Numbered from the stretch's first letter, positions 38,277 to 54,300 are shown. The stretch: DNA of 64,000 nucleotides from Mesaphorura yosii (GCA_009869945.1 WIXG01000005.1:496001-560000), one strand, 5' to 3'. Translations and numbers: made by a program. The notes: generated by a model not told the origin, from the sequence alone.

Positions 38277-41200
38277 CTGCAATGCAAAAATGGAAGTTTT
38301 TATTACAGGAACCGACACTCAACACGTCATTATCAATATGGCGTGGAAAGGGAAGGGGCAGCGTACAGCTTTGTAGTGCTTCCAATTATCATTAATGAAA
38401 TTAATGCTTGTTCTTCGCGTTTAATTACTGTACTGTCATGTCAGGAGTCAGGTGGCTGCCTCCATTGTTCTGAGGCATGCCACAAAAATGGCTTAATTTA
38501 ATCTGCGGAGCGGTGCAATCTGTCTCTCGAAAAATACTGCACGCACATTTTTTCACGTTTACCGAAGCGGAACAGATTGGAGTCATTAAATGCCTTTAGG
38601 AAAATTAAGCAATGCGCACGCGATATTCGAAAGTATGCGAATTTCAGAGCAGGCATCGTAAAAATTCAATTAAAAATGTACGGCAGAGGTTCCTTGACTT
38701 CTGAGCCAGCCGTTTTTTTATTTGCGTATTTCAATTTGATTACAACTTAAGTTCAATTTTCGTAAGTTCGTCTTTCTGTTCCAATTCAGGAGACGCATGA
38801 ATTATTTAATGCAATTTCCTCCGATTCGACTTGACATTCGTATTCTGACTCTGACTGAGTTCAATTCTGTCGTTGTCGTTCGCATTCTCACAATCCGGTC
38901 AACAAATCTCTCGACAGCGGAGCGGAATCAATAACGCGATACAAATGAACCACTTGAACTTGGTTGAGTTGAAGTAATGCGTACGCATAGTACGCGTAGG
39001 CCGAATTGAGAGGCAAGTCGCAAGTGAAGTGAAGTAAATGATATCAAATTATGCACTTCATTCAGGAAGAAAGCTCTTTATTTCTACTCTCATGCTTATT
39101 AGAGTCTAAAGCATAGGGCTGATGGCAGCGGATTACACAAGACTTGATGATGCAAGTGGAAAAATTCTTGGCAAGAGCAGTCAGCGCTGGGAGATGCACT
39201 GGGGAATTTCTTTCACTGAATAATTCAAGCCAGGCCGTCGATGCGCTGGTATTATGCAAGACGGGGAAAGTAAAACTAAAGGAAGCAGCCGCCTAATGTG
39301 CTTGTCAAGCAGCGTACCAGCCACTAATGCTCAAACACTTGAGATTCACTGGCAACACTGCTGTGCGTTGTGTGGCTGCTGCCATGCCTAGAAAATAGTT
39401 GAAGATGAGTTGTTAATGGTCGAATGAATTATCAAGTGCCTAATGCAGTGAGCATTGGCTGTACAGGAAATTGAAAGGATTCAATCTATTCGCTCATTTG
39501 TCCTCAACATCCCATTTAGAGCATTAATACGATGCAATGCCACATTTCGAATTAAAAATTTGGCATTCGCTTCTACAAAAAAACCCTGTTAATTAAAACC
39601 GTTGACTGTTCTCAACAAGCGCGCCGAAAAACCGCGACCTCCTAGAAAATGTGGAAAACCACGGCCACGGATCCAAGCCATGTTGTTCCTGTTCCTGCCC
39701 CGAAGATTAACTACATTACTGTATTGCGGCATTCCTTTTCGCTCATATTTTGTTTGAGGCGCCTTAGTGCATTTGACAAGCTATCAACGTTTTCCGCACA
39801 GTCGAGCGTGCAGATAAGGTTCGGCGGTGAAAGGCGCTCTGGGCCTGTCGATAATCGAAATCGTGTGCGGTGTGCCTGCCTGCCTCTTTTGCATGCGGCG
39901 TGCCGGCAATGTCGTCAACAACCAAAATCAAACACAATCAGCGCACTTTCACCTGGAATTACAATGCAAGCATGCGAATGAAAAAGGCAAACGTGAATAT
40001 CTGAAGAAGAAGTCTGCCCCACGCGTGTTTTTGACATGTCGGCATCAACAGAGAGTCGCTCCGTTGCTTGCTTGTGCACCGGCACCGAATCTCGCTGCCT
40101 TTTGACCATGTTTATTGAGATTGCGTAGTTTTATTATCAGAGATGAAACAATCCCCGCAAATATTCAAAGAAACAAATTTTGATTTCGATATTTCACAAA
40201 GGAATTTCATTTGTTTTGTCAAACGCTTTTATCATCGCCGGAAAATACAAAAAATGCAAATACAAAAGTCGCAATCAGAAATTGTAACAGAAAACAATAA
40301 GACGACTTCAAAGGGCTCTTGGTGCCCGTGTTGCAACACCTTTGCCAACAAATCAAAAAAATGCACGTAAATTCGGTGTGGAGAATTCGGAAATTTCGAT
40401 TTGGACGGAAACTGCCAAGCTGTCGATTGTTATTTGTTTGCTGATCGAATTTTGAATTAGGCAACGGGAGCCCGTGTGAATCCAAAAAACGAAATACTGC
40501 GTACAAATCAGTGCCTTTATGAGTTTATGAAGTGGGCGAGTTTATAATCTCATCTCTGACAAAAATCGAGTACATTAGCGACGCGTGTTCAAACGGATCA
40601 GAAATTACAGATTTGTCGTATTTTTCTGTGCTGTAAGTTTGATAGCATTATACATGCGTTCGCCTCGGTAATGACTGTTTTGTCCAGTATCAACATGTGA
40701 TTTACGTAATGGAGTGACGCGAGCCAAACATGAAAAGAGTCAGACGGAAATGTCGGACATAATTGTGCTTTCACGGAGAAGAGAGAACTTTGTATGATTA
40801 TTACTCAATCCAATTGCTGATAAAAAGCCTCTTTTGTGCACTGCGCCCTGCACAATGGTAATTTAGGGTCGGAGTCGCGAGAGTAAAAAGATTTTATCTC
40901 GGATGAGAAATTATTGTCGCAAAGTGTGTGTGACTGTTTCGTATAAACAGTCGAAGTACAGCACAGCAGCAGCAGACTCGGGACGCAAATGCTTGGGACA
41001 CGGGACAGTGAGCCCGAAATCAGCTTCTCATAATGCCACTGATTAAGAAAGGAAAAGTATACACTTAATCTAGCAACAACAAACAGCGAGAGACTACTTC
41101 ATTATTTGTGAAGTTGTTCAATGCCCAGAAGCTGCGCTCTGCTGCTGAGCGTTTGCGTTTGTTTAATCAACATCGGGGACAGTACACAGAAGGGAAAAGG

Positions 41201-44200
41201 TGGGCCGGCCAGCGGGATCAGAACGACGGGAATTGAAACGTTGCTGCTGTCTTATCGCAGGTCAATATCATGACAGCTGCATCTTCCTTTTTGTCATTTC
41301 ACTAATGTCCTCCTTTCACATGTCCCCTGATACCAAGCTGATGTCTCTTTGTAATAATAATATTAATAATCCGACAATCTTTGCAAACGCAAACACAATG
41401 TAATCGCAATCGCAAAGCGCTGACTGACTGCATGGAAGCCCATTGTTTATTGCTTTTAGGAGTCGAAATGGAAAAATGGAGGCAGCTCTTATTAAAATGT
41501 AACATGACAATAATACGCCAGCAGAATCAGAAGCAAAACGTATAATTAAAAATGAAATAAGAGCAAAGGGCTTAATTCTTTGCTACAATTTTAATAAGTA
41601 CTTCTTTCAGCTTCTGTATTTCGTATTCTGTGCTCTGTCCTGAGAGTAAACACGAATTAAATTGAGAATTCTCATTCTCTCGTCCGTATTTCGTATTTGC
41701 ACTGACGCTCGTTTTCTTGCTAATGATTCCAATTTCGTTTTTCGTATTTTATTAATTCTTTAAATTCAATTTCGCCGTGCTGTGCTGTGCTCTTGTTAAA
41801 TAAAGAGGAATTGCTGGCTGTTGCTTCGAGCAGTCAGGCAAGAGAAGCGAAGCTGTCGGCATTTCCTTTCTCAAAAATAGACTTGAACTTTTAATCATGT
41901 TTCTGCGCAATTCCGTGCTGGATGAGTAGGGGAAAGCTGCTTGAGTGCGCTGGAGCACGGCCGGAATGCCGACAGCACACGGAATGAATTGGACGTAATG
42001 ATTTCCAAATAGAAAGAAATTTCTTTGAAATGGAAACGAGGCTCTTCCATCCATACATGTTACATTCCGGCCCATGCCACGTCCGTCTAGTGTTCTTCTG
42101 TTTATACGATCTCAAGAAGATCGGATCAGGGAAAGGAAAACACCAAACACGGGAAAGTTTGCAAGAAACAATGCGACGCGACGAGATGCAATAACGTGAA
42201 ATAATAAGAAGCGAGACGATGGGCATTGGACACGGATAGTCCACGTTGACAGTGGACGACTGGACTGGACGGGAAGCGATTTGCAATTGCGACTACGACG
42301 GTGACAACAAACGAAACGAAGAACGGATGGAGAAGGGGGGAAGATGATTTAATATGGTTTTATAAGAGCAGAGCAGTGCAGCATGCAAGAAGCAGGAGGA
42401 TGAGAGCTGTGGATAATGCAGAGTAGATGATGGGAGAGAAGAGAAAGAGCCGAGTACGATGCGATGCGACTGTCGGCAAAAGATCAAAGGCGGTGCTTGC
42501 GAGATCTCAGGCGTCCCAATCTGATTTGCTACAACGCTGGCGCGTGCCCTTCTTATTATTTATACACAGTGCGCGATGGCAAGGCAATAGCAAAAGTTTT
42601 AATGCAGGAGCAGCGCAGACTGCAGAACAAGCCGGAGTGCTCTTGCTTCACTTTTTATATGAAATACCGTATCATCAATGCCCATTACGCGCGCATTGTT
42701 AGTCGACCTCTCATTTTTAATACAGAGCGGGAGGCGGCTCGTCAGAAGTGGCACAGGAGACAGCGTTGTACGATGACGCGATGATGATGATGAGTCCACT
42801 TCAATTTATTTAAAATATTTTCCGATTCTGTCGCAATGATTTTACGTCTGAGTTGAAATGTCTAAACAAAATTATAACGGAGGACAGAATTTCATACGAA
42901 TCGAGCTCTAAATTCGCGTGCATTCGCATTGGCGTAGCTCGTTATTCGTTTTCAATCGCACTTTGTGTAATTATTTATATTTCTACGTGACGTGACATGA
43001 TGCATCTGCTCCAGTTGCCGGTATCGGCAAGGCACAAAGAAAACCAAAGAAAGACGTGTATGATATGTGTATGACAGAAGAGCGGAATTCATTCCTAATT
43101 TACGTGATAAACGCGATTGCGATTGATTTTGAGAGGAGCATGAAAAGCGCCTTGGCATCTTGTCTCAATCAGTCAATCATCTTCAGCCCACACTTAAAGA
43201 GCATGGCGAATGAATGAATTGAGCTTTTGCGTTTGAGGAAGATTTATTAAGTTCAAAAGTTAGCACTGCACTACACAAGAGCTCGTATTCATAAATGCTT
43301 TGCGTGGCACAAATGAACCTTGACCAAATCAATCTTTCCAAGCACACGAAGCATTTGACAAACAATGCAGGCATGACTTGGTTGGTGGGCCACTCTTCAG
43401 CGTTAATATTCTTAGCACGGGACGGTCTCTTCTACAGCAAAGCACGATAATTCGTGTGTGTTTGTGCTCAGGTGTTGAGCCATGACAAATCGCTTATCTC
43501 CGCTTCAGCTACTGGACATGAAAGTACACATGGCCAAAGAGTACGACAAAATCTCTTCCTTTGAACTGAGGGTAGAGCATTGTTATTGAGAAGAATTTAT
43601 TTATTCTTCTCAGATCCAATCTGAGTCCTGCCTTATCGGCACACAAGACATTGCAATGTTACACGTACGCTACACGCAAGTAGACAAACAAAAGATCCCA
43701 AATGTACTTAACCAATTTCAATTGCAATGCATTCAGTCCGATGCACAGGAATACGTATCACAATGCATACTCGCTACACGCAAACGTAAAGAAAAGAGCA
43801 TCCGAAGAATGTATGAGCTGCTTTTGCTTCATTTCAAGCAACAGAGCAGATACTGCACCTTGTACACTTAACACGATGCAGGCAACAATAGGCAAGAAAA
43901 GCGACAACGCATTTCTATTCGCTTCTTGCTTGGTCGATGAGCATTGATTATTCGTTCTTACTCGTTTGTCGTTTCTGGCGTTAATGATAAAAATTCTAAT
44001 CGCAAGTGAGCTTTTGGCGTTGCCGTTCGCCGTTTCCGGTGCTCGCATTTTCATGCAGACCGGGAGAAAGTCGTCGTCTACACAAAATTCATGCCAGCTC
44101 ATCAACACCAGCTCGCCTCACTGCAATTGCATCATTCAGGCTTTATTTTCACAAAATATGGAATTCTGCAGCTCGGAATAAAATGTAAATTTTCTTCCGC

Positions 44201-47200
44201 AGGTGAATTTTCCATTTCTTTCGTCAGTAAGGCGCAATATGAAATTTGAAAGTCAGTTTTAGTTATGCATGCATGTTATTATACCGCATGAATAAATAAC
44301 GTCACATCGAAAACTCTTTGACCAATGTTCAGTCATGCTGCAAGAATAAAGATCATCGTCGTCTCCGGCGCTTCGTTCGCAAGCAAACCGGCAACCGACC
44401 AACTCGTTAGTTAGTACTTGGTCCCACCATCGCCATCGCCATCGGAGCACGAGTCGGTAGTCGCAGTCGCGCTCTCGAGATGAGAAGCAGCAAACAAAAT
44501 CGTTAAAAACGGTTAGGCAACAATAACGACGACTCGGCTGCTGTTGCGGAGCGAGCCACAATGCGTGCATAACGCGCAGAGTGCAGTGCAGGGAGACGGG
44601 AATGGAATGGCATTATAAACTTTCCAGAAATATGTAAACTAACTAACTGCGAGTTTATGTTCAAAGCGTTGCATTGTCATGGCTGGTTGTTGCACGGGAA
44701 CGGAACGCGTACGCTGAAAGAATAAAAGTTAGGCGTGCAGTCAGGCCGATGTTGGCAGGCAAGACTTTCATTCGTTCTCCTCTCTTTCTTATTTCTCCTC
44801 TGCCGCTCGTGCAGCAACAGCAAGCAATTCCGCACCACTTTAAAGTGTGCGTTGAAAATAGCTCAGAGCGAGAGCGCGAGCGGGGGAAGCGAGCAGCAGT
44901 CAGCATCCGAACGAGCAGAGTAGGCGCTGGACCAGAATTTTATTATTGATCGTGAGCATGATGCGATGATGTTGCCAGCAGCGCGGCGGAGAGAAAGAAG
45001 GAGGAGACTCGCCGTCACCGCCGCGTTCCCCCTCGTAATAAAATTCCGCTCTTTTTCCTAGGCTGGGCTCTAAGCTCATTTTCCCCAGCACAATGAAATC
45101 TTCTTTTCTCCCGTAACTTTCTCCTTCTCTATTTTTCTCCTCGCGAAGAGTGAGTCCACCAAAACCAATAAACTACAAACTCCTGTCCAGTCGCAGCCGC
45201 TGAACCATCCCAATTTTTCCCACCCAACAGTTCCGACTCGGACTACCCGACTACTGTGCTGCGTACTTTTCCCTGCATTGTCCGTAGTATTCAGGAACGT
45301 ACATGTACAATAACATTGTTATTACAAAGTAATGCGCACAACTACACTCGCCGCTTTCACGAGTATCCATTTTAAATTTTCAAATTCCTTCCTGCTCGTC
45401 CTCTGAGGAGATCGTGAATATTTACATTCAGCAACGACCAGCAGAGAGATTGAGTCGACTTGTCGCAATATCTACTAATAATTTTTTCTTCTAAGCAAAC
45501 TGATTTCGTCGATTTGGATGAAAATTAATTCCTAACCATGCTATGCAGACGTAAGAGGCAATTTACAAAATTAGTGTTGAGTTGATTTTGATTTTGTCGC
45601 ATCAGGCAAAGTGACAAGGCTGACGAGAAATTATCGATGGAAGGCTGGGGAAAAAATTCGGAAAAGTTCAAAGGCTTTCATCACCCCGGTGAAGAGCGAA
45701 GAGGGGAGCGGCAATTGCAAAGTCGTCGATCGGTTTTAGTTTTTCAGCAACAACATTCTGCAAGCTTGTACTTAAAGATGCAATGTCAATTCCAGCCAGA
45801 CTAGACGAGCATCGTGGAGAATTTATCGATTAAACCGAATGAGAACGGGTGGCTCTTCAAACTTGAACAACGTAAGTCCATTCTATACGGAAGCCGGCAC
45901 AAATTAAAATCGACCTAAAATGCGTTTTTATAAAAGGTCGCATGTCGAGTATCTGAGAGTAATTATTATTAAGGGATTCTAAGCAAGTTATTCCAAGAAT
46001 CTTCCTCATTACTGCAAATATAACCGGACAAGGCAAGGCTCATAAATCTTGCAGCGTAGCGACACTCTCGCTCGGACCGGCCATGGCCTGGCCAGTTAAG
46101 TCAAGTGAGCACTCCTCATTTGCATTCTATTATTACTACACAAGCTAAGAAGAAGCCTTTTTCAGAATTCTTCGTTTTCCATGCATTGCAACAGAAATAC
46201 TTGCAGTCAAGTCAGCCTATCTGGTCGCATCTCCGAGAGCATAACTCTTTTCCTCACATTTTCCACTAAATCATTCGCAGCTCGCAAACACTTCACACTT
46301 CCAGTGCAAAGTAATGCGTTTCGCGTTTCTTGGCTGAGGCTGAGGCTGCTCGTGTAATGTGTAATGTGAAGATGTCTGCCTGCTGCCTACGCACTCGCTC
46401 GCTCGCTGCGGAATTAATTCATTTCGTAATGTACTCTTTGCATAATATTTCTTGTCTTGAAATAATAATTCACTTGTCCTCACCAACACACGTCTCGCTG
46501 CCTTTCTCCTCTCTGCCTGTGTGTTTCCCGTATCTGGTTGCTGCTGTCTCTCGGAAAACAAGCAACACTTCATCATCCCATTTTCCTGCTCTTACGGCCT
46601 ACTCTCGCTCTCGCTCGTTTTCACTTAGAACAAATTAATATTTAATTCGCGTTGGCAAAAGAAGAAGCAGAAGAAGCTGGCATGTAATAATATTTTAAAG
46701 AAGTTTTAAAAATCTTAAGCACATTAATACAAATTTGTATTTTATTAGATACATGAATCTGCATATATTTGCATTATAATATTAGAATTCAATTATACAC
46801 ATTTTGCAGCTTGCCTCTAACGCGCTGCACGAGGACGAGTGAGACGACGGAACACAAGAAATCTTGTTTCTAGACTTGACTAATGGCCGAAGCGAGTGTT
46901 AACTCTTGTCGCCAGTCGCGAAATGTGCACATCTGCCCACCTTTTTCGAAGCTGAGGCCGTGTTACCACCCAGGGACTTGGACAAGCTACAAGACGTCGA
47001 ATCACACGCTCGACTCTGCCTTCTCTGCACCGCGCAGCGCATCTTCCGCGTGCCTCAAGCTTACGGCGTACGGCTCGGTAGAAATTAGCAATAATAACAT
47101 CAACATCACCGGGATACAAAAAGTAGTCACACAGTTCGGCGTGTTGTAGGAGACGATTTTTTCGTACTTCATTCATTCTCAAAGGACACACTTAAGAAGA

Positions 47201-48327
47201 TTTATTGCCAAGTTTACAAATTCTTTAGAGTTGGAGCGGCGCTCCGACGACGACCTCTTTCTTCCTGCCGAGCCGAACTCCCGCGAAATAAGCACTTCAC
47301 TATACTGCAGCGATACTTTATTATATTACATGAAATGATTGAAAAAAGATATAAATCGTGATTCATGCATTTCTAAAACTCCACGAGTCGAACTGAATCC
47401 TCAAAAAAGTCGTACAGTAATCCAAAGTTCAAGCCAAGCCAAGTTTAGAAACGGAAGTACTCTGGACTCAAGTTCTATTTCAAAAGCAGATCTTTCCAAC
47501 GCAGCTTTCAGCCATTCAGCCAGTCTACCAGTAACTCGTGCAGGGTACAAGGTTCAATTAGGCAGGAACGAGTTGACTAATTCAGTGACACGTCATTGTC
47601 AAGCAACGTCCTGGCTTTTGGCTTTTGAATCAGGCGCTAGGCACAAGAAGATAATTATTGCTCACATAAAAGAAACCGATTACATAACTCAGGCCGGAGC
47701 GCGAGCATAAAAGCACAATGAAGCAAATGTCATTGCATTGTGGGATTGCGGTGATTTGCCCAAGCCATTCAAGCGACAAGAATGTGACATTTTATACGAA
47801 ATTATGTCCATTCTTATTTTCAACGTTCTCCATGCTCCACGCTCAATGTTCAACTTTGACGAGAATCTAAAGACGTCGACGTCAATTCGTCGCACATAAA
47901 GTCAAAGTCAAGGCAAAGGCCAAAGGCTTCATTCTCTTTTCTAAAATCTGTACAAACTCGACAGGGACAGCCGGATAATGTTAAAAAATTCCACGTAATT
48001 ATCGTAATTTCAAACGACACCATTACGCAACATTCAATAGAAACAATCGTGATCTTTGTTGACTCCATTCCATTGAAACTTAAGCCGGCACCAAATCGGA
48101 GGAGAGGACAGCCATCAAGTTAAATCATAACAGCTTCGAGAACAAAGGAAATCGATTTCAGAGATTAAACACATAAAACTCAGCTTCAACTGGAGAGATT
48201 CACGACTGGTACGAAGCACAGCGCAGTTTGTTGAATTTAGTACACAATGATTCAGACAAATAACTAATGTAGACATTAAAACGAATTCCAAGTCAAAAAT
48301 TGAGGTATAAATTACAGTTTATTACGA

Positions 48328-48343
48328 GTCGAGTGCACTCGAC
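48328..48343. repeat. Perfect 16-bp palindrome
   Basis: GTCGAGTGCACTCGAC reads the same on both strands. It lies in the non-coding region upstream of pangolin. It may be a dyad site for a dimeric transcription factor or chance. Confidence 0.5.
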
Positions 48344-51300
48344 ACCATTCCTTTAAGGGAACAGATTGAGACGGATAAACAGCGCAAGTGCGCTTATCGC
48401 CAGAATTATTACACGGGGATTAATTTAATTTTTCATCATCTCCTTTGCATAATTATGCAATATCTATCTGAAGATTATCCAATAAATTACCTTGTACAAG
48501 GCCACAGCACACGCAAGACTTGCTGCATGAAATGCGGGCGAGTGTGACTTTTATGTGCGCCAGACGCTCATAACAATAACCATTATCTGTGACACGAAAC
48601 GAGTCTGACTCCCATTCCGAGCTGACATTGACTAAACACCTCGCGTGGGTAACCCTTAACTAAACACCATTTGGTCAAAGTAAACTTTCCCAGCGCCCGT
48701 GCAGTGCAGTGCAATCGCAATACGTTAATCATTTTTAAATGTATCGTTCTGCAAACAGCTCAGCGCATCAATATGAGCTTATGACATGACACTGATAAAT
48801 ACGAGAACATTATTCGACGTGTTCTACTTTCCTTCTTGGCCATAAGCTACAGCCTAAATCCGAGACCGTGGGGAAAGAAAAGATTACATTTTTCGCACCG
48901 CTTACCATTTCATGATTAACAAAACGTAATCCTTCGAAAGTTCTCACCTTTCCATTGTAGATTGGTGAGTTGTATGAAGTACCAGGCTGTGAGGTTTATT
49001 TATCTGCTCTTTTTTTTTTTACTTTGCCGTACGTTTCATTCATTTCGTAAAAGCATTCAGGCTTTTTTGTTCCGTGAAAACCGGCCCGCCACCACTTTGG
49101 TTAAGATTCAAGCTCTTGTGGAATTTTCGGGTCTTAAAATCGAGCTGACTTGGCCGTGATTTAAGAAATCGGGCCGGGCGATAATAACTGCGAAATATTT
49201 ACTGACTAGAAACAAAAACAAAGTTCCTTTGCTCATTTACGCCGTACTTTATGATCGAAAAAATCTGGAGCAGCGGTCGTTAACGCAATCACCGACCGTG
49301 ACAGGCGTGGTAGCTTCGTACTTGACTTCGGAGTCAGAGCAAAGACGGCCTATGTGTATTTATACTCTGTACAGGCATAAAATACGACGTCATAACCATT
49401 TTAGAGACGACAATCTCTCCATAAAGAAAGGCTAAACTGGAAAAACAACACATAAAATCAATTCCACCATAAACTTCGATCCTTCCTTCATCCAAAGCTT
49501 ATTGCATCATTACCGAGCAGAGCATGCCCGCGCGATAAAAAACATTAACTTCAGTTTTATAGGAGACTTCTTGAACCTAATTCTGGAAGTACAGCCAAAG
49601 GCTTGGAAATGAAGGCAAAATGTATTCATTTGGTTTCTGTGACGAATTTTACTTTGACTTTTCATTTTGGTGTCAGTTAATTGCCAGATCGTAAATACAA
49701 AATCGTAACATGCCAAACCAAGACTAGCCGTTGCCGTTGTCGTTGCAGCATTATCGACTCGCTGTACAAAGTCGGAAGTCAAAATTGATCTTGGTCAGGG
49801 TATCGAAGTCATCGTCATCGGAGTATGGATCAAGCAACGTGCTGGTCTGTTCGTTGCACCACTTTCGCCTTTCGAGGGAGCACGCAAACAATTGATCCTA
49901 TAAAATTTCCTAATAAACAACTTCCCTTTTCGTAGTACAAAAGGAACTCTTTAATAAACGACTTTCACCGTTCGCCCTCCTGACTCAGCGACGGCAGTAA
50001 TAATTATCAACGAGGGGATAACTTTTACCTGTTCAGATAATAACATGTTGTGGGTTACGACAGGCACGTGTGACACACGGCCGGAAAGAAGTTGGAAATG
50101 GCTGAGGGTCAAAAATAAAACTCGTCAAGTCAAAGTCAAGTGAAACTGATTTAAAACGCTTTCCAGAATATTTCCTATTTTCCACGCTCCAGACCTCGTC
50201 AACATACGCATTTGTAAAATGCCATATCGTCATCGTCTTTCATGGTAAGATGCTCAAATATACAGAATTTCAACTTCCCATGAGCTCGAGTCTGAAATTG
50301 AGAAGTAACAAATTCTGGGAGCAAGAGCATATCGTCTCGTCTCATCGCAGTAATGACAGCGCACTCCATAATCGTCTGTCTATTCACGATTCCTTTTCAG
50401 CAGTTGTACCGAACCGTTTTCGGTCTTCATCTTCTCAGATTTCAATATTTGTGCAACTAACAGACACAGAATGAAGCAGCTTAAGCTGTTAGTGTAGCGT
50501 ACGAAAACGGCTTCTATTTCAATCTCTAAACCTGTGAGCCGTGAATTGTGTAACAGGCTACAATGCCTTTGCTGTTGCTTCTGCAGTAATACAAACCTGT
50601 AATCTACAAGATCCTGACTCTGACGCTTGTTTGCCTTGCAGTTGCAACGTTGAAAGCGACTGCCGTGTCGGCGTATAAAAATGAACACATACGAAGTATC
50701 AATCTATCTTCCCCACTTTCCTCTATTTTACAGGAATCTGGAGTTGTATTTGCTGTATCGCACCGCAACGGTACCGGTACCGACATCGTGCATGCATGGA
50801 ATCGTAACAATTATCAATCTCGTTGCACGAAAGGTTCTCTTTCTGTCGCTCGAATCACGCACGCTTCAGCACGGCACACACTCACGTGGAACGCAAACCA
50901 AAACAGAACAGGCAAACAGGTGAAGTTGAAGTTCACGAAATGACGAAATGAGGCAAAACAAGAAATAAAAAGAAACTGTTTCCAGTTTATAAGGAAATCT
51001 AATAAGGCATTGCATTCATTCACCGTGCACGCTTCACGCTTAACGAAATCAGATTACGATGCTATCTTAACAATAATAAATATTCTGCGTTTTATTTTTT
51101 TGGGTAAACGGAAAAATAGTTGTGACTCGTGATATAGTTAAGCACTTATAGGGCACGACATTCTGGAAATTGATAACGAGGCTTTTGTGTGTTCTGCGGT
51201 GCCACTTCGACTTGGCAGATTTGTTGACTTTCTAGAGAAACATTGACGATTGTGACAGCAAAACGGTAAAACTTGATCTTGCATGGAATATTTTTTTGTA

Positions 51301-54300
51301 AAATAATAACAATCTACTCAAACGGAGCAGATTTACCTTTTCTACCAATTTGCTCTGAATACGTGCACAATAAAATGCCTATCATGTGAAAAATAAGGGA
51401 TAACGATGTCGATGTCGTTGTCGCAGTCGAATAAAAAGATTTTGTGCTGAGTGCCGAGAATAAAGAAAGCAAAGCACCCCTTTCCTTATTTTATTAATGC
51501 CCCGGACTCAGAAACCAATTCATATAAGTAAATACCATAATATATTACAATAATACAAAGCATTACACAATGCAGTACATTAGACTCATTCACTTGGACT
51601 TCTTTTGTGTCGATATCAACTCTCCATGCTCCTATTCGAGTGCACACAAAAGAGTATTATTTCAGAAATGACATCAACCAGCAAGCGACGACGGAGGAGA
51701 ATGATTCGAAGCAAATCTACATTTAATAATGTCACAGCAGACCTTCCGACTACGACAACAGCGGCAGTCATCTCCAGGTATTGTGATTCGCATAATCGTG
51801 CTGGTTGTTAAAAATCGGAGCAGAGCGAGGAGAGAAAGTCCCACAAATTGAAACCTGAACGACAACTTCGTCCGAGTAAAAAAAAAGCGACACGCAATTT
51901 GAAAACGAGTCCAGTTGAACGCTGAGCTTGTTAAATTTGAAATGGCGTAATTTATTTCGGGTGACAATTTCAGTCAACGAACTGGATCTCTACAAACAAA
52001 TTTGCATTTATTTTGTCTTTGGACTTTATATAAACGTGGTCGTTGTCGTGTCGTGTTACGCTACTACGCTGGACTCGGAGAGCATACACGAATTCAATCT
52101 CGCAGTCGCGTCCGCCTCGGGTTTTATTTGGGATTTAAAATGTAACATGTCCGATGACAAAAAGTAGTCTTAATGATAGTAATGCGGCTTTTGAAACTCG
52201 TTGGAGCATGCAACCCTTTCCTTTCAGTGGAAATGAGAAGGATAATGTTGGGGTCAAAGGATGACAAAATAAATACGACGGGGACAAAGAATGCGAGAGC
52301 AAGCACGGCAAAAATAGACAAAATATTATCCTTGTTACTTCGTACAAGGCTCAAAGATTGGCTTGTAATACGTCGGTGTCCTCCTGGCACTCATATTTAT
52401 CAACGAAAAATTCTAGGCAGCCATTTTAATACTCTGTTTGCATTTTATTTTGTATCAGTGAGACGACTCGGCTCCTGCTGAACCTCCATTTTAACCATTT
52501 TATACTGCATTGTAACAAACATGGCAAAGCCAGTGGAAATCCGATCCACGCCAAGCCGAGCAAGGCAGTACGTTCTGGAATGCGAAATTTGAAATATTCA
52601 AATAGTGAACCACCTACGCTCAGTTTCCAGAAATATTCCCAAATTGGTATTCTGCTCAACGCACAAGTCAAAAGAAATTCCTCAAGTCCGTGGCCAAGTT
52701 ATGAAAGTCCGTCATACGAATACGAAGAGAAAAGAATTCCAGCATCATAAATACTCGTGTCGTACAATCTTAAATTCATCACCACAGCTCATTTCTAATT
52801 CCTTACCAGTTTGACTGCCTGACTGAGAAAAAGGAAGGAAAGTAAACACCTTTTCGTCAATCAATCTTTCTCTTTCTCCGGTCGTTCAATCTTGGAGTCC
52901 ATAACACACATGAAGTGTAACCAGGCACTACAATTGCAGGTGCCTGAGTGCCATTTTGCATGAACAGCTCAATAAATTACACACAAAAGAAAGCAGCAAT
53001 TAGCTGTCAAGTGTCGCGCTCGCGTACTGGCCAAGATTTTTCAGATTGAACACGAAATTCTTGTAATTTGAATTACCTGAGCTGAAATTCTAATTAGAAA
53101 ATTCAAAAGCGGTTTTGCGTGTTCATTTCAAATTAAAAATCTGTCTTGACGCGTTTGCGTTCGCATGGGCACGGAATCTCAGAGCCCAGAGCAAGAAACG
53201 CACGCCCGGTGGATGGACAGTAGTCAAAATGACTCAACAGAACATGAGTTCAATAAATCACACAGTTTGAAGATGCTTTGCCATCTCGACATAATAAATT
53301 ATCATTTCTGACCACGTTTTATTAGCATTCATGCACTTTTATAATAGAAAATTGCATTTTATTTGAATAATAAATTCAAACGGAGATTATTCATCTCTCA
53401 ACAGTGCAGACTAAATAATGCGAATGCGTGCGAGGTTCAAGTAAAGCAAGACGGGACGATTTCAATTAATGAAATGAATCTGTGCACAAGCACATTTCTT
53501 TCTTTGCTGGACGAGACGCTGGAAGATTTATTGCACTCGGCGGAGGAAATTCTTGCGCCTTGCGAAGGTGGTCGTGATTTTGAAGCCTTGCATGTCTTTC
53601 TGTGCTCTTATCTTCTTGAATCTATCAGAATCGAATTAATTATGCATTGCGTGAACAGCGGAGCTTTCTCGTATTGATTGCCAGTCCACGGCACGGTAGA
53701 AGCTCGCGTTTGACCATTTGACTTTGGCCCTCCTCTTGTTCCTTGTTCGTATATCGTGTGACTGAGCAGCAGCAGCGGAGAATTCATGACCATGACTTGG
53801 CTGTTGCTCGCCTTCGCTGGGCTGGCGAACGCGTGAGGTGAGTATCAAACACGAGTTGGTAGAAAAGAAAGTCAAGTTTCGTGTCAAACTGACAGATTTC
53901 TATCAAATATACATATCTCATAAATATTGTACGCACGAGAGAGAAGAGGGTCCATTCATACAGTTACGGTGTATCACACTCGGCACTGCGCGATAAGTAG
54001 CGTTGGCGTGGCGCAGGAAAAGAAAAAGTGCCGTGTTTCACGGATCAGTTGCATCACCGCAGCAGTCATAAATAAGCACATTATGAACTGAGCGAGCCAG
54101 GCAGCCTGCACTGCGTACAAAGTATGAAATGAACATGATCATGGAAGAGCGGAGCAATTGTTCATTTTATCATTTCGGAGGTGCGATATTACAACAACGA
54201 TCGCTCATTAAGTCGGGGGATTGCCTTCGCTTGCAGAATGCACGAATCTTAGCTGGGCTGGAAGTGTTGTCTTCTGAATTTAAATTAATTACACGTCTTG

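Noticed and set aside
47339-47710. 123-codon plus-strand frame rich in Ser and Lys
   Set aside because: No domain and no exon structure; overlaps nothing conserved that I can see.
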